Below are positions 21,395-30,018 of a DNA stretch of 64,000 nucleotides, one piece after another. Made by a program: the position numbers and the translations under genes. How positions within the stretch are numbered: the first letter of the stretch is position 1; every line of letters begins with the position of its first letter. This stretch comes from Moritella sp. F3 (GTDB lineage Bacteria; Pseudomonadota; Gammaproteobacteria; Enterobacterales; Moritellaceae): positions 19,468 through 83,467 of the forward strand of contig NZ_BLRL01000007.1 in the NCBI RefSeq assembly GCF_015082335.1. The letters run 5' to 3'. The notes below the pieces were generated by a model. The model saw only the letters and a program-made list of their open reading frames with translations, did not search any database and was not told the DNA's origin.

Positions 21395-22420
21395 ATGCCA
21401 TTACGCACCCAGCAACAGCCATCTTTACCCGAACTCGTGCAGTTAGAAAAATTGATAGCACTCGGTGGTACACACTTGCGCCACCAAGTATTAGCGCGCG
21501 TACCTTACAAAAAATTCAGTTACCCTTTGTACTCGATCAGTATGGGGTCACAATCCCGAAATGCCCCTGTCATCGCCTTTATCGGAGGCATTCATGGTGT
21601 TGAACGCATCGGCACCCAAGTTATCCTCGCCTTGTTTGAAAGCCTCATTCGTCGACTAAAATGGGACCAATCGCTACATCAGGAATTAAGCCAAGTAAAA
21701 CTACTCTTTCTGCCATTAATGAATCCAGTCGGTATGCTCAACAATAGCCGGGCCAATGGTAATGGTGTTGATTTAATGCGTAATGCGCCTGTAGATGCTG
21801 CTGGCACCGTGCCTTGGCTGGTTGGCGGCCAGCGGATCAGTAATATATTACCCTGGTATCGCGGCAGAAAAGGCAAAGCAATGCAAGAGGAGTCCCGTGT
21901 ACTCGTTGAACATATTAACCAAGAATTATTGGCGGCACCGTTCAGCATCGCATTGGATTGCCACTCTGGATTCGGCTTCAACAATCAAATTTGGTTTCCA
22001 TACGCAAAATCAAAACAGCCAATTCCTCACTTAGCTGAAATATTTAAACTGCGAAAAATGCTCACAGAAACCTACCCACACCAAGATTATGTATTTGAAC
22101 CGCAAGCACGTAATTACATGACCCATGGAGATTTGTGGGATCATTTATATGACCAATCGCTCAATCTTGATACCACCTTTTTACCACTGACATTAGAAAT
22201 GGGCTCATGGACCTGGATCAAAAAAAATCCCCTGCAAGTATTTAAATCCAGTGGCATTTTTCATCCTATTCAGCCCCACCGAGTTAAGCGTGTTCTGCGC
22301 CAACACCACGTACTCATGGAGTTTTTAATTAAGGTAACGGGTTCTTACGCACACTGGCTACCACAACTAAATAAGGAACGTCATCATGCCGATGCAACTT
22401 CGCTCTGGTATAACGAATAG
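21395..22420 (+). CDS. M14-family zinc carboxypeptidase-like protein
   Basis: The 341-residue protein carries the M14 metallocarboxypeptidase pattern: HGVE (His67, Glu70) and His190 in LDCHSG as zinc ligands, NGNGVDLMRN (123-130 region) for the substrate-binding Arg, and Glu268 in LTLEMGSW as the general base. This suggests hydrolysis of a C-terminal amide bond in a peptide, murein fragment or amino-acid conjugate; the substrate is unknown. There is no signal peptide, so it is probably cytoplasmic. It overlaps the alpha/beta hydrolase downstream by 35 bases, which implies linked expression, and an OlsF-like acyltransferase follows. Confidence 0.8.
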   Translation: MPLRTQQQPSLPELVQLEKLIALGGTHLRHQVLARVPYKKFSYPLYSISMGSQSRNAPVIAFIGGIHGVERIGTQVILALFESLIRRLKWDQSLHQELSQVKLLFLPLMNPVGMLNNSRANGNGVDLMRNAPVDAAGTVPWLVGGQRISNILPWYRGRKGKAMQEESRVLVEHINQELLAAPFSIALDCHSGFGFNNQIWFPYAKSKQPIPHLAEIFKLRKMLTETYPHQDYVFEPQARNYMTHGDLWDHLYDQSLNLDTTFLPLTLEMGSWTWIKKNPLQVFKSSGIFHPIQPHRVKRVLRQHHVLMEFLIKVTGSYAHWLPQLNKERHHADATSLWYNE

Positions 22421-23237
22421 TCTATTACCCTTACCGATTGAGAAGGAAAACCCCACACCAATATGGCTATTAATCCGTGGGCTGTGCCGCCAAAAATTGC
22501 ACTGGGAAGACTTTCCAACCAAGCTGTCCCAACAACTTAATGGTCAAGTTATATGTTGTGATATTGCTGGTACAGGTAGTCAATGGCAAGTCACAACACC
22601 AAGATCGATCACAGCTATTATGCGGCAACTGCGTCATACATTTAGACAGCAGCACCAGCATGTGAGTTATCCGATCCGATTACTGGGGATTTCGATGGGC
22701 GGCATGATCGCAACGGAATGGGCAAAACATTTTCCTAATGAGGTCGAGCGCATGGTGTTTATTAATACCAGCTTCAAAGAATTCAGTCCTCTTCACCAAC
22801 GTCTTAAATTACACAATGTCCCCACGCTACTGAAAATATTAACCAGTCCACCTTTGCAGCAAGAACAGCTCATTTTAAAGATGACTAGCCATACAGCCCC
22901 ACATACGCATAACCAACAAAGTCACACTCAAATTAATAACCATCAAGCATTAGCACAGCGCTGGGCTGATTATGCAGTGCAGCAGCCTGTAAGCCGTCAA
23001 AATGCACTGCGACAACTGGTTGCAGCTAGTCGTTTTAGTCCGCCAACGCAGGCACCCATTAAACATATTTTGTTACTCGCAAGCTCACACGACCGACTCG
23101 TTGATGTTAGCTGCAGTACTGTAATTGCAAAAAAATGGTTGTGTCCAATTCATTATCACCCCACAGCTGGTCACGATTTACCGCTTGATGACAGCAGTTG
23201 GGTCTGTCATCAGATTGCAGAGTGGCTCACAGAATAG
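22386..23237 (+). CDS. Alpha/beta-fold hydrolase
   Basis: Serine hydrolase of 283 residues with nucleophile elbow GISMGG (Ser103), a likely acid in SSHDRLVD near residue 238 and His263 in TAGHDLP. It lacks a signal peptide. The substrate is not evident. The ATG has AAGGA 8 bases upstream and lies inside the end of the M14 gene, so the two are translated together and may act on the same compound. It could be an esterase or a thioesterase. Confidence 0.8.
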   Translation: MPMQLRSGITNSLLPLPIEKENPTPIWLLIRGLCRQKLHWEDFPTKLSQQLNGQVICCDIAGTGSQWQVTTPRSITAIMRQLRHTFRQQHQHVSYPIRLLGISMGGMIATEWAKHFPNEVERMVFINTSFKEFSPLHQRLKLHNVPTLLKILTSPPLQQEQLILKMTSHTAPHTHNQQSHTQINNHQALAQRWADYAVQQPVSRQNALRQLVAASRFSPPTQAPIKHILLLASSHDRLVDVSCSTVIAKKWLCPIHYHPTAGHDLPLDDSSWVCHQIAEWLTE

Positions 23238-23333
23238 GATGTTAACTCGTCATTCAATTGCCATAAAAAATCACTAAAAATGTCATCTTCTACTTCTATG
23301 ATAAAGCCATCAATAATCTAAAGGATGAAGATT

Positions 23334-25073
23334 ATGCTCAACGTAGAAGCCGAAATAAACCAACGTTACCCCGACTTTTTTCAAAAGAAAAGCACCCGTC
23401 TTATCGCCAAACCTATGTTGGCGACACTCAGATTACTGTTCCACGAACGTGAATTACGTCAGTTTGGCGAAACCTATGCCCACCTCACTGGTATCGAGTT
23501 TATTGAACAAGTATTCGAGCACTTTAGTTTTAGCTATTCCGTGCGCCCCAATGAAATAGAACGCATTCCTGCAACTGGTAAAGCCGTGATCATCGCCAAT
23601 CACCCGATTGGTACACTCGATGGGATGGCACTACTGAAAATGGTCAGCAAAGTGCGTCCAGACGTGAAAGTCGTCGCCAATGATATGCTGATGATCATCA
23701 AGCCAGTGCACGATTATTTACTACCAGTAGATAACATGAATGGCGGTACGGCAGGCGAGCGTTTACAGGCAATAAAAACACATCTCAAGGATGAAGGTGT
23801 GATCATTATATTCCCCGCGGGCGAAGTTTCACGTATTAGCCCACAGGGCGTCAAAGACGGTAAGTGGCGCAATGGTTTCTTACGCATAGCCAGCAGCGTG
23901 CAAGCCCCTATCATCCCTATTTACATCAATGCTAAAAACTCACTATTTTTCTATAGCTTATCCATGCTATCAAAACCAATATCAACCCTGTGGTTAATTC
24001 GAGAAATGTTTAAACATGCGCATAACTCGGTATCGATTCGTATTGGTGAGCAAATAAATTATGATACTTATCAAGCCCTCGATTTACCGATGAATACCAA
24101 AACAGCACTATTTCGTAAGCACCTATATCGCTTAACCAAAGATAAACCGTCTATTTTCAATACCCAGTCAGCCATTGCGCATCCTGAAAACAAAGCTCTA
24201 TTGCGCAGTGAGATACACGCTTGCAAAAAGCTCAGTGATAGCCGTGATGGTAAACAGATTTATTGCTATCGCCATCAAGCTAACTCAACCATTATGCGTG
24301 AAATAGGTCGCTTGCGAGAAGAGTCATTCCGCTTAGTCGGTGAAGGCACTGGAGAACGCCGTGATGTCGATATCTATGATAACTCGTATGTCCATATTCT
24401 ACTGTGGGATGATGAAGCACTGGAATTGATCGGCGCTTATCGGTTATTAGAAACCAATAAAGTCGATTTAGCCAAGGTACAACAGCAACTTTACAGTGCC
24501 ACCTTGTTCGACTATCAACCAGCGATGAACCCTTATCTGACATCAGGCATAGAACTTGGTCGTAGCTTTATTCAGCCTAAGTACTGGGGAACTCGTTGCC
24601 TAGAGTATCTATGGCAAGGGATCATGGAATACATTATTCAGCACAGCGGTAGTCGCTATCTGTTTGGTACGGTGAGTATCAGTAACAGCTATTCGCAACC
24701 CGCTAAAGAGCTACTGGTGTATTATTATCAGCACTTCTACGGCAATCCAAACAGTGTGGCGACGGCTAGCATGCCATTTCGTTTGTCAGAGCAAGCTAAT
24801 CGACGTTTAACCGACTTATTCGCAGGTTCCGACGCGGAGTCAGGGATGGTAATTTTAAAAGCCCAGCTTAATCATATGGGCTTTAGTGTGCCGACCTTGT
24901 TTAAGCAATACACTAAATTGTGTAAACCCGGTGGTGTACAGATTTTTGACTTCAATATCGATCCCAATTTCAACCATTGCATCGATGGTCTGATCGTATT
25001 AGACCTCACGCAATTCACCGATAAGAATAAAAAGCGTTTTAACGCCCAAGCGCTGCAACTCGAACAGGTTTAA
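23334..25073 (+). CDS. Two-domain acyltransferase, OlsF-like (ornithine lipid type)
   Basis: The N-terminal half is a lysophospholipid-acyltransferase domain with NHPIGTLDG (His90, Asp96, an HX5D form) and FPAGEVSR. The C-terminal half resembles the GNAT-like OlsB acyltransferase, with MREIGRLREESFRLVGEG, DVDIYDNSYVHILLWD and ELGRSFIQPKYWG. This order matches OlsF, which makes ornithine (or related amino-acid) lipids with both N- and O-acylation in one protein. The function is inferred from domains. The ATG at 23334 is chosen over 23325 because AAGGA sits 8 bases before it; 579 residues. It follows the hydrolase by 96 bases. Confidence 0.8.
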   Translation: MLNVEAEINQRYPDFFQKKSTRLIAKPMLATLRLLFHERELRQFGETYAHLTGIEFIEQVFEHFSFSYSVRPNEIERIPATGKAVIIANHPIGTLDGMALLKMVSKVRPDVKVVANDMLMIIKPVHDYLLPVDNMNGGTAGERLQAIKTHLKDEGVIIIFPAGEVSRISPQGVKDGKWRNGFLRIASSVQAPIIPIYINAKNSLFFYSLSMLSKPISTLWLIREMFKHAHNSVSIRIGEQINYDTYQALDLPMNTKTALFRKHLYRLTKDKPSIFNTQSAIAHPENKALLRSEIHACKKLSDSRDGKQIYCYRHQANSTIMREIGRLREESFRLVGEGTGERRDVDIYDNSYVHILLWDDEALELIGAYRLLETNKVDLAKVQQQLYSATLFDYQPAMNPYLTSGIELGRSFIQPKYWGTRCLEYLWQGIMEYIIQHSGSRYLFGTVSISNSYSQPAKELLVYYYQHFYGNPNSVATASMPFRLSEQANRRLTDLFAGSDAESGMVILKAQLNHMGFSVPTLFKQYTKLCKPGGVQIFDFNIDPNFNHCIDGLIVLDLTQFTDKNKKRFNAQALQLEQV

Positions 25074-25089
25074 TGACCAAAGCCTATAA

Positions 25090-25133
25090 TCTAATTATCG
25101 CTGATATCTTATCAGCGATAATTAGACCTCTTT
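25090..25133 (+). terminator. Hairpin terminator after the OlsF-like gene
   Basis: A perfect 17-bp inverted repeat (25090-25106 and 25110-25126) with a three-base loop is followed by CCTCTTT. The stem is strong and the T tract weak. It separates the acyltransferase gene from thyA. Confidence 0.65.
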
Positions 25134-25232
25134 GATAAATGCTATTTGTAACCCCTCCGAATCTATGTAAGGATCCCGCTCACGCAAATTAATGCACAAT
25201 AATTAATGCATAACAATAAAAGTGAGTAATCG

Positions 25233-26084
25233 ATGAAGCTGTATCTTGATTTATGTACACGAATAGTGGAAGAAGGTGTTTGGGTAGAGAATGAACGTAC
25301 CGGAAAACGCTGTTTAACCGTAATCAATGCTGATCTCACTTATGACGTAGCAAACAATGAGTTTCCATTAGTCACAACCCGTAAAAGCTTTTGGAAATCA
25401 GCCATTGCCGAGATCATTGGTTACATCCGTGGTTATGACAACGCAGCAGACTTTCGCGCATTAGGCACCAAAACCTGGGATGCTAATGCTAATGAAAATC
25501 CAGTTTGGTTAGCAAGTCCACACCGTAAAGGTGAAGATGACATGGGTTATGTCTATGGCGCCTGCGCACGTAACTGGGTAAAACCACAAGGCGGCACAGT
25601 CGATCTATTACGCCAAATCATTGATGACTTAACGAACGGTATTGATAACCGCGGCGAAATCTTAACTTTCTTCAATCCAGGTGCATTCGAACTGGGTTGT
25701 TTACGCCCGTGCATGTACAGCCATCACTTTTCACTACTTGGTGATACGCTATACCTAAACAGCACACAGCGTTCATGTGACGTGCCATTAGGCTTAAACT
25801 TCAATATGGTTCAAGTACACGTATTGTTAGCGCTAGTAGCCCAAATCACAGGCCACAAAGCCGGTCAGGCATACCATAAGATTGTGAATGCGCACATTTA
25901 CGAAGATCAGCTAGAATTGATGCGTGACGTGCAATTAAAACGTGAACCATTACCACTGCCGAAACTTCACATCAATCCGAAAATTAAGACATTGGAAGAT
26001 TTAGAAACCTGGGTAACCATGGCTGATTTTGAAGTAACAGATTACCAACACCATGACGCGATTAAATATCCATTTTCGGTATAA
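25233..26084 (+). CDS. thyA: Thymidylate synthase
   Basis: Converts dUMP to dTMP with methylene-tetrahydrofolate. The 283-residue protein has the catalytic Cys160 in LRPCMYSH, the nucleotide-binding QRSCDVPLG and the closing [10 protein letters not shown]. The catalytic context (PCMYSHH rather than PCH) and length resemble the form found in vibrios and some other marine bacteria. lgt, its usual upstream partner, lies on the other strand beyond a GGDEF-EAL gene. Confidence 0.94.
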   Translation: MKLYLDLCTRIVEEGVWVENERTGKRCLTVINADLTYDVANNEFPLVTTRKSFWKSAIAEIIGYIRGYDNAADFRALGTKTWDANANENPVWLASPHRKGEDDMGYVYGACARNWVKPQGGTVDLLRQIIDDLTNGIDNRGEILTFFNPGAFELGCLRPCMYSHHFSLLGDTLYLNSTQRSCDVPLGLNFNMVQVHVLLALVAQITGHKAGQAYHKIVNAHIYEDQLELMRDVQLKREPLPLPKLHINPKIKTLEDLETWVTMADFEVTDYQHHDAIKYPFSV

Positions 26085-26139
26085 CATCGACCATGAGTAA
26101 GCCTTAGCTGTCGATAGTTGAGACTACAAAAACCACATA

Positions 26140-26178
26140 GCAAAAGGGCGTTAACTTTATTGGTTAACGCCCTTTTGC
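26140..26178. terminator. Bidirectional terminator between thyA and the GGDEF-EAL gene
   Basis: A perfect 16-bp inverted repeat (26140-26155 and 26163-26178) has A/T-rich ends that give short T runs on both strands (CCCTTTTGC). The flanking genes converge on it. Confidence 0.88.
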
Positions 26179-26199
26179 ATTTTGACTGGATGATGATTG

Positions 26200-27792
26200 T
26201 TACTGTAATGCGACTTTCCAACCTTGTTGCTCACAATAGGGAAACACAGCAGCGAAGGGTAACGGTTTGCAATAATAATAACCTTGCAAATAATCACACC
26301 GCAATTGGATCAGTTCCTCAGCAATCGCTTTATTCTCTACGCCTTCAGCCACCACGCTGCAACCCAAATTTTGAGCCAGAAATATAATTGAACGGACAAT
26401 CGCATTATTGGTATTACCGTTATGCATCGCCATCACAAAAGAACGATCGATCTTAATTTGATTAATCGGTAGCTCTCTTAAAATAGACAGTGATGAAAAG
26501 CCAGTACCAAAATCATCAAGACTAATACGAAAACCTTGACGAGATAATTTTGAAAGAATCTCGCGGGTTTTAGCAACATCCGCCATGATTGCCGTTTCAG
26601 TCACTTCCAATACCAGTTGTGTTGGAGATAACCGTCCCTCACATACCAAGTCAGCAAGGTGCGTAGCAAAGCGATCATCTTGTAAATCTAAAGCGGATAA
26701 GTTGATGTGAATACAGGCATCTATATCCTTTCTGGCAAAATAAGCTAGATGTATGCAAATACGATCAAGCACCCACAATGTCACCTGACGAATAGAACCA
26801 TTCTGCTCTGCCAGCGGGATAAACTGATCGGGTGGAATAAAGCTACCATCCGCCTGTGGCCAACGTAACAAGGCTTCGAAATGATGGTTTTTGGTTGCTT
26901 TTAGTTTCAGCACGGGCTGATAATATATTTCAAATTGACTCTCAGCTAACGCCAACTGCAACTTACTCGATATCGCCAACCGGGTTTTCGCATCGTTGTC
27001 TAATGCATCGTTATATAATCGATAAGACACTCGTTGCTTTTTAGCCTCGTACATCGCGGTGTCTGCTTTGCGCAACAACGGTGCAATCTCACCGCTATCA
27101 TGAGGGAATAAGCTGACACCAGTACTAAGGCGCACATTAAAGTTATAACTATCAAGGTTAAATGGCTCAAGCAGCGCATTATCTACGGTTCCCATTAACT
27201 TAATGATCTCAGCATCCTCGACCGAATCAAACAACAGCACAAACTCATCACCGCCAACCCGTGAAAAAAAACAATCTTTAGGTAATGCTTGTGCCAGCCT
27301 TTTCGAAAGCTGGATCAGAAGTTGATCACCATAATAATGCCCGACAGCATCGTTAATTTGCTTAAAGTCATTTAAATCTAATACAAAAACAGAGAAAGGC
27401 GCAGCTGCAGTTACTTTCGCTGTTACAGACTGCATAAAGTGCTGTCTATTGGGTAAACCAGTTAATGAGTCATGTAATGCATTGTGGCGCTCTTGTTGTG
27501 CAACAAGATGAAGGGCCTCAATACTGCTAAGGCTAAAGTTAATGACCATAAACACAAAAACACTACCGCCAAATAGGATGGTCGATAGACATATTTCGAC
27601 AATAGAAACAGTGGTGATATTAGCCAGATAATACAGAAATGAGCAGTAGCCAATAAAGAAAAAAACAATCAATAGCAGTAATAACTGCCAACCCAAGCTA
27701 CGCACTTTTTTACAGATTTTAATTGCTGGCCTTAGGCTTTGAGATAAAAAAATCAATCCCAACGCAACTAAACAAATAGATAAAATATTCAT
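26200..27792 (-). CDS. GGDEF-EAL domain protein (cyclic-di-GMP turnover)
   Basis: The 530-residue membrane protein has three N-terminal hydrophobic segments (to about residue 92). A GGDEF domain follows with RVGGDEFVLLF and DLNDFKQIND, then an EAL domain with FEALLRW, HINLSALDL, ETAIM, DDFGTGFSS, KIDRSF and EGVE. Both active-site motifs are intact, so either or both cyclase and phosphodiesterase activity is possible. No sensory domain other than the membrane part is visible. It lies between thyA and lgt, which are adjacent in many relatives. Confidence 0.92.
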   Translation of the reverse strand: MNILSICLVALGLIFLSQSLRPAIKICKKVRSLGWQLLLLLIVFFFIGYCSFLYYLANITTVSIVEICLSTILFGGSVFVFMVINFSLSSIEALHLVAQQERHNALHDSLTGLPNRQHFMQSVTAKVTAAAPFSVFVLDLNDFKQINDAVGHYYGDQLLIQLSKRLAQALPKDCFFSRVGGDEFVLLFDSVEDAEIIKLMGTVDNALLEPFNLDSYNFNVRLSTGVSLFPHDSGEIAPLLRKADTAMYEAKKQRVSYRLYNDALDNDAKTRLAISSKLQLALAESQFEIYYQPVLKLKATKNHHFEALLRWPQADGSFIPPDQFIPLAEQNGSIRQVTLWVLDRICIHLAYFARKDIDACIHINLSALDLQDDRFATHLADLVCEGRLSPTQLVLEVTETAIMADVAKTREILSKLSRQGFRISLDDFGTGFSSLSILRELPINQIKIDRSFVMAMHNGNTNNAIVRSIIFLAQNLGCSVVAEGVENKAIAEELIQLRCDYLQGYYYCKPLPFAAVFPYCEQQGWKVALQ

Positions 27793-27987
27793 ACTGCAGT
27801 GTTACTCATTACAGGCTAGCAGCATGCTCTTTTTATCAAGCTGCTCGTTATTAATACCGTATAATTAGATAGGCAAGTCATCGTGTCAACATAAAGTCAG
27901 TGATTATAAACAAGGCGGACAAAACCAACTGATTTGATAAAATAATTAATTTTAATAGCGGAAAACATAAAAATGGCAAGTGATGAA

Positions 27988-28036
27988 CCTGCAGGTCCCC
28001 TATCAACTAAATATAGTATATAGGATCTCTGCAGGG
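27988..28036. repeat. Interrupted inverted repeat downstream of lgt
   Basis: CCTGCAGG...CCCTAT on the left and ATAGGAT...CTGCAGG on the right form an imperfect hairpin in the gap between the lgt stop and the GGDEF-EAL gene. No T run follows on the minus strand, so it is a weak terminator candidate; it may be an RNA end or a protein site. The rest of the 255-base gap shows nothing clear. Confidence 0.4.
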
Positions 28037-28047
28037 GGAATTATCTG

Positions 28048-28866
28048 TTATTTTTGGCTCGCTTTACCGGTAAATAAAGTCGGTTTTTTATAAGCAATAA
28101 ACATAATCAACGCACCAAGGAAGATCATTGGTGTTGATAAGATTTGTCCCATACTGATCAGATCAAAATACAGACCAAGCTGTGAATCTGGTTGGCGGAA
28201 GTATTCAGCTATAAAGCGGAAAATACCATAACCGAATAAGAACAGACCCGAGATAGCACCAACAGGACGTGGTTTACGCGCAAATACTTGCAAGATGAGC
28301 AGCAGTAATACGCCTTCCATTGCAAACTGATACAACTGACTTGGATGACGAGGTAAGTCTCCACCCGTTGGGAAAATCATCGCCCAAGGCACATCTGTTA
28401 CGCGTCCCCACAGCTCGCCATTGATAAAGTTACCAATACGACCAGCGGCTAAGCCAAACGGCACCATAGGCGCAATAAAGTCAGCAATAACAAAGAATGA
28501 ACGCTGGGTTTTACGACCAAAATACACAAATGCCAACAATACACCAATTAGACCACCGTGAAATGACATGCCGCCGTCGGTGATACGGAATAGATACATT
28601 GGGTCATCAAGGAATAAGCCAAAGTTATAAAACAGCACATAACCAATGCGCCCCCCCAAGATCACACCAAGGAAGCCATAGAACAATAGATCCCCGACTT
28701 CGTCTTTATTCCAGTTACTACCTGGTTTAGCTGCTTGACGATTACCCATCCAGTTAGCAAATAAAAAACCAAGTAAATACATCAATCCATACCAGTAAAC
28801 ATTGATAGGACCAAGACTGATCGCAATAGGATCAATTTCTGGATATTGTAGATATGTCTGCGACAT
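28048..28866 (-). CDS. lgt: Prolipoprotein diacylglyceryl transferase
   Basis: Inner-membrane enzyme that adds diacylglycerol to the lipobox Cys of prolipoproteins, the step before LspA. It has SFHGGLIG, which holds the catalytic His and Gly, and [14 protein letters not shown], the Lgt signature. The ATG at 28866 has AGGA 8 bases upstream and gives 272 residues; the longer frame to 28992 adds 42 unlikely residues. It follows rppH on the same strand but ptsP is not between them. Confidence 0.96.
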   Translation of the reverse strand: MSQTYLQYPEIDPIAISLGPINVYWYGLMYLLGFLFANWMGNRQAAKPGSNWNKDEVGDLLFYGFLGVILGGRIGYVLFYNFGLFLDDPMYLFRITDGGMSFHGGLIGVLLAFVYFGRKTQRSFFVIADFIAPMVPFGLAAGRIGNFINGELWGRVTDVPWAMIFPTGGDLPRHPSQLYQFAMEGVLLLLILQVFARKPRPVGAISGLFLFGYGIFRFIAEYFRQPDSQLGLYFDLISMGQILSTPMIFLGALIMFIAYKKPTLFTGKASQK

Positions 28867-29128
28867 TATTGAGTTCCTGAATAAGAGAAAATGCTTACCG
28901 ATGCTAAGGCAATAAATTACGTTATAGAAAGACACCTTACACCAAATGCTAGCCACAACAAAGAAACAGCCGCAACAGAATCTGTAAATCAAGGTAAATA
29001 AAACAAAAGTATTAGAGAGTTATAGCTAAAGGAGGGAATTTATAAAATATAGAAAGTAGAAAAGTAAATAAGTAATGCCTTGCCTTGAAAGCCACCGTGG
29101 CAATTCAAGGCATAGGCACTAATTAATA

Positions 29129-29635
29129 TTAACGCCGTTTACGTTTAATCTCTTTGCGTACAAAGGGTAATGCTACGGGAGCAAACTCTTTCATTACACG
29201 ACGATAAACGTCTTTTTTAAACGATACGACCTGACGTACTGGATACCAATAACTGACCCAACGCCAATCATCAAACTCAGGATGCCCAGTGCGTTTAAAG
29301 TCGATCTTACTGTCATCCGCTTCCAGACACAGTAAAAACCATTTTTGCTTTTGCCCTATGCAGACTGGTTTACTATCCCATCTGACTAATCGCTTTGGTA
29401 ATTTATACTTCAACCATGTTTTTGAAGTTGCCAAAATCGAAACATGTTTCGCTTTTAGCCCAACTTCTTCATATAGTTCTCGATACATTGCTTGCTCTGC
29501 AGACTCTCCATTATCTACACCACCTTGCGGAAATTGCCAAGAATGTTGCCCACAACGTTTAGCCCATAAAACTTGACCTTCACGATTACAAATTAGGATG
29601 CCTACATTCAGACGATAGCCATCGCTATCAATCAC
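29129..29635 (-). CDS. rppH: RNA pyrophosphohydrolase
   Basis: Nudix enzyme that removes pyrophosphate from mRNA 5' ends and so starts RNase E decay. The 168-residue protein starts [13 protein letters not shown] and has the Nudix box GGVDNGES...RELYEEVGL. The closing KRKRR tail is basic. In E. coli it lies beside mutH; here mutH is 3.7 kb away behind an inserted gene pair. Confidence 0.95.
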   Translation of the reverse strand: MIDSDGYRLNVGILICNREGQVLWAKRCGQHSWQFPQGGVDNGESAEQAMYRELYEEVGLKAKHVSILATSKTWLKYKLPKRLVRWDSKPVCIGQKQKWFLLCLEADDSKIDFKRTGHPEFDDWRWVSYWYPVRQVVSFKKDVYRRVMKEFAPVALPFVRKEIKRKRR

Positions 29636-29917
29636 ATTAGCACCTTAAGGGTAGAATTTTAGTTAACTTGATTGTTTCATATAAATCAATGGGCAGCAAA
29701 TTTACACTCGTAATTTTGCGAAAGATCCATTTACAAAAGTAAAATACCCATCATTTATAGCAAACTAATCGCTTAATACCGCTAAAACACCGTTATTTAT
29801 CAAAATTGAATCATGCTAAAAAATAACCAAGGTTATAAAGTATCATTCAATAATATATGCTCATAACAAATATGACCAAATCAACTACTACTAATGGGGG
29901 CATTTAAAGATATTTGA
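29636..29917. other. Intergenic region between rppH and the amidohydrolase
   Basis: AT-rich region between divergent genes. Apart from the promoter and inverted repeat listed separately at 29918-29980, I see no gene or clear structure. The rppH promoter should lie near 29640-29700, but I could not fix it. Confidence 0.4.
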
Positions 29918-29946
29918 TTGCTATGAAAGGTTAATCCGTTTATAAA
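29918..29946 (+). promoter_or_regulatory. Candidate promoter of the amidohydrolase gene
   Basis: TTGCTA (29918-29923), a 17-base spacer and TATAAA (29941-29946) form a good sigma-70 match. The predicted start, near 29953, falls inside the left arm of the inverted repeat at 29948-29980. Confidence 0.6.
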
Positions 29947-29947
29947 G

Positions 29948-29980
29948 CTCTGGAAAATCGTCTAACTCGACTTTCCAGAG
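29948..29980 (+). repeat. Operator-like inverted repeat at the amidohydrolase transcription start
   Basis: CTCTGGAAA (29948-29956) and TTTCCAGAG (29972-29980) are perfect 9-base arms, with an inner TCG/CGA pair after one mismatch. TGTTTTCTGT follows. Because the arms straddle the predicted +1, a repressor site is plausible; an RNA hairpin or attenuator in a longer transcript is the alternative. Confidence 0.55.
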
Positions 29981-30018
29981 TGTTTTCTGTCCTATTCATA
30001 TAAAATTGAGATTTAAAC

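Noticed and set aside
26118..26387. Small plus-strand reading frame after thyA
   Set aside because: It runs through the terminator hairpin and the antisense of the GGDEF-EAL gene, with no ribosome site or protein features.
29948..29980. Riboswitch upstream of the amidohydrolase
   Set aside because: I compared it by memory with purine and preQ1 types and saw no match to their core. Only the inverted repeat is supported.
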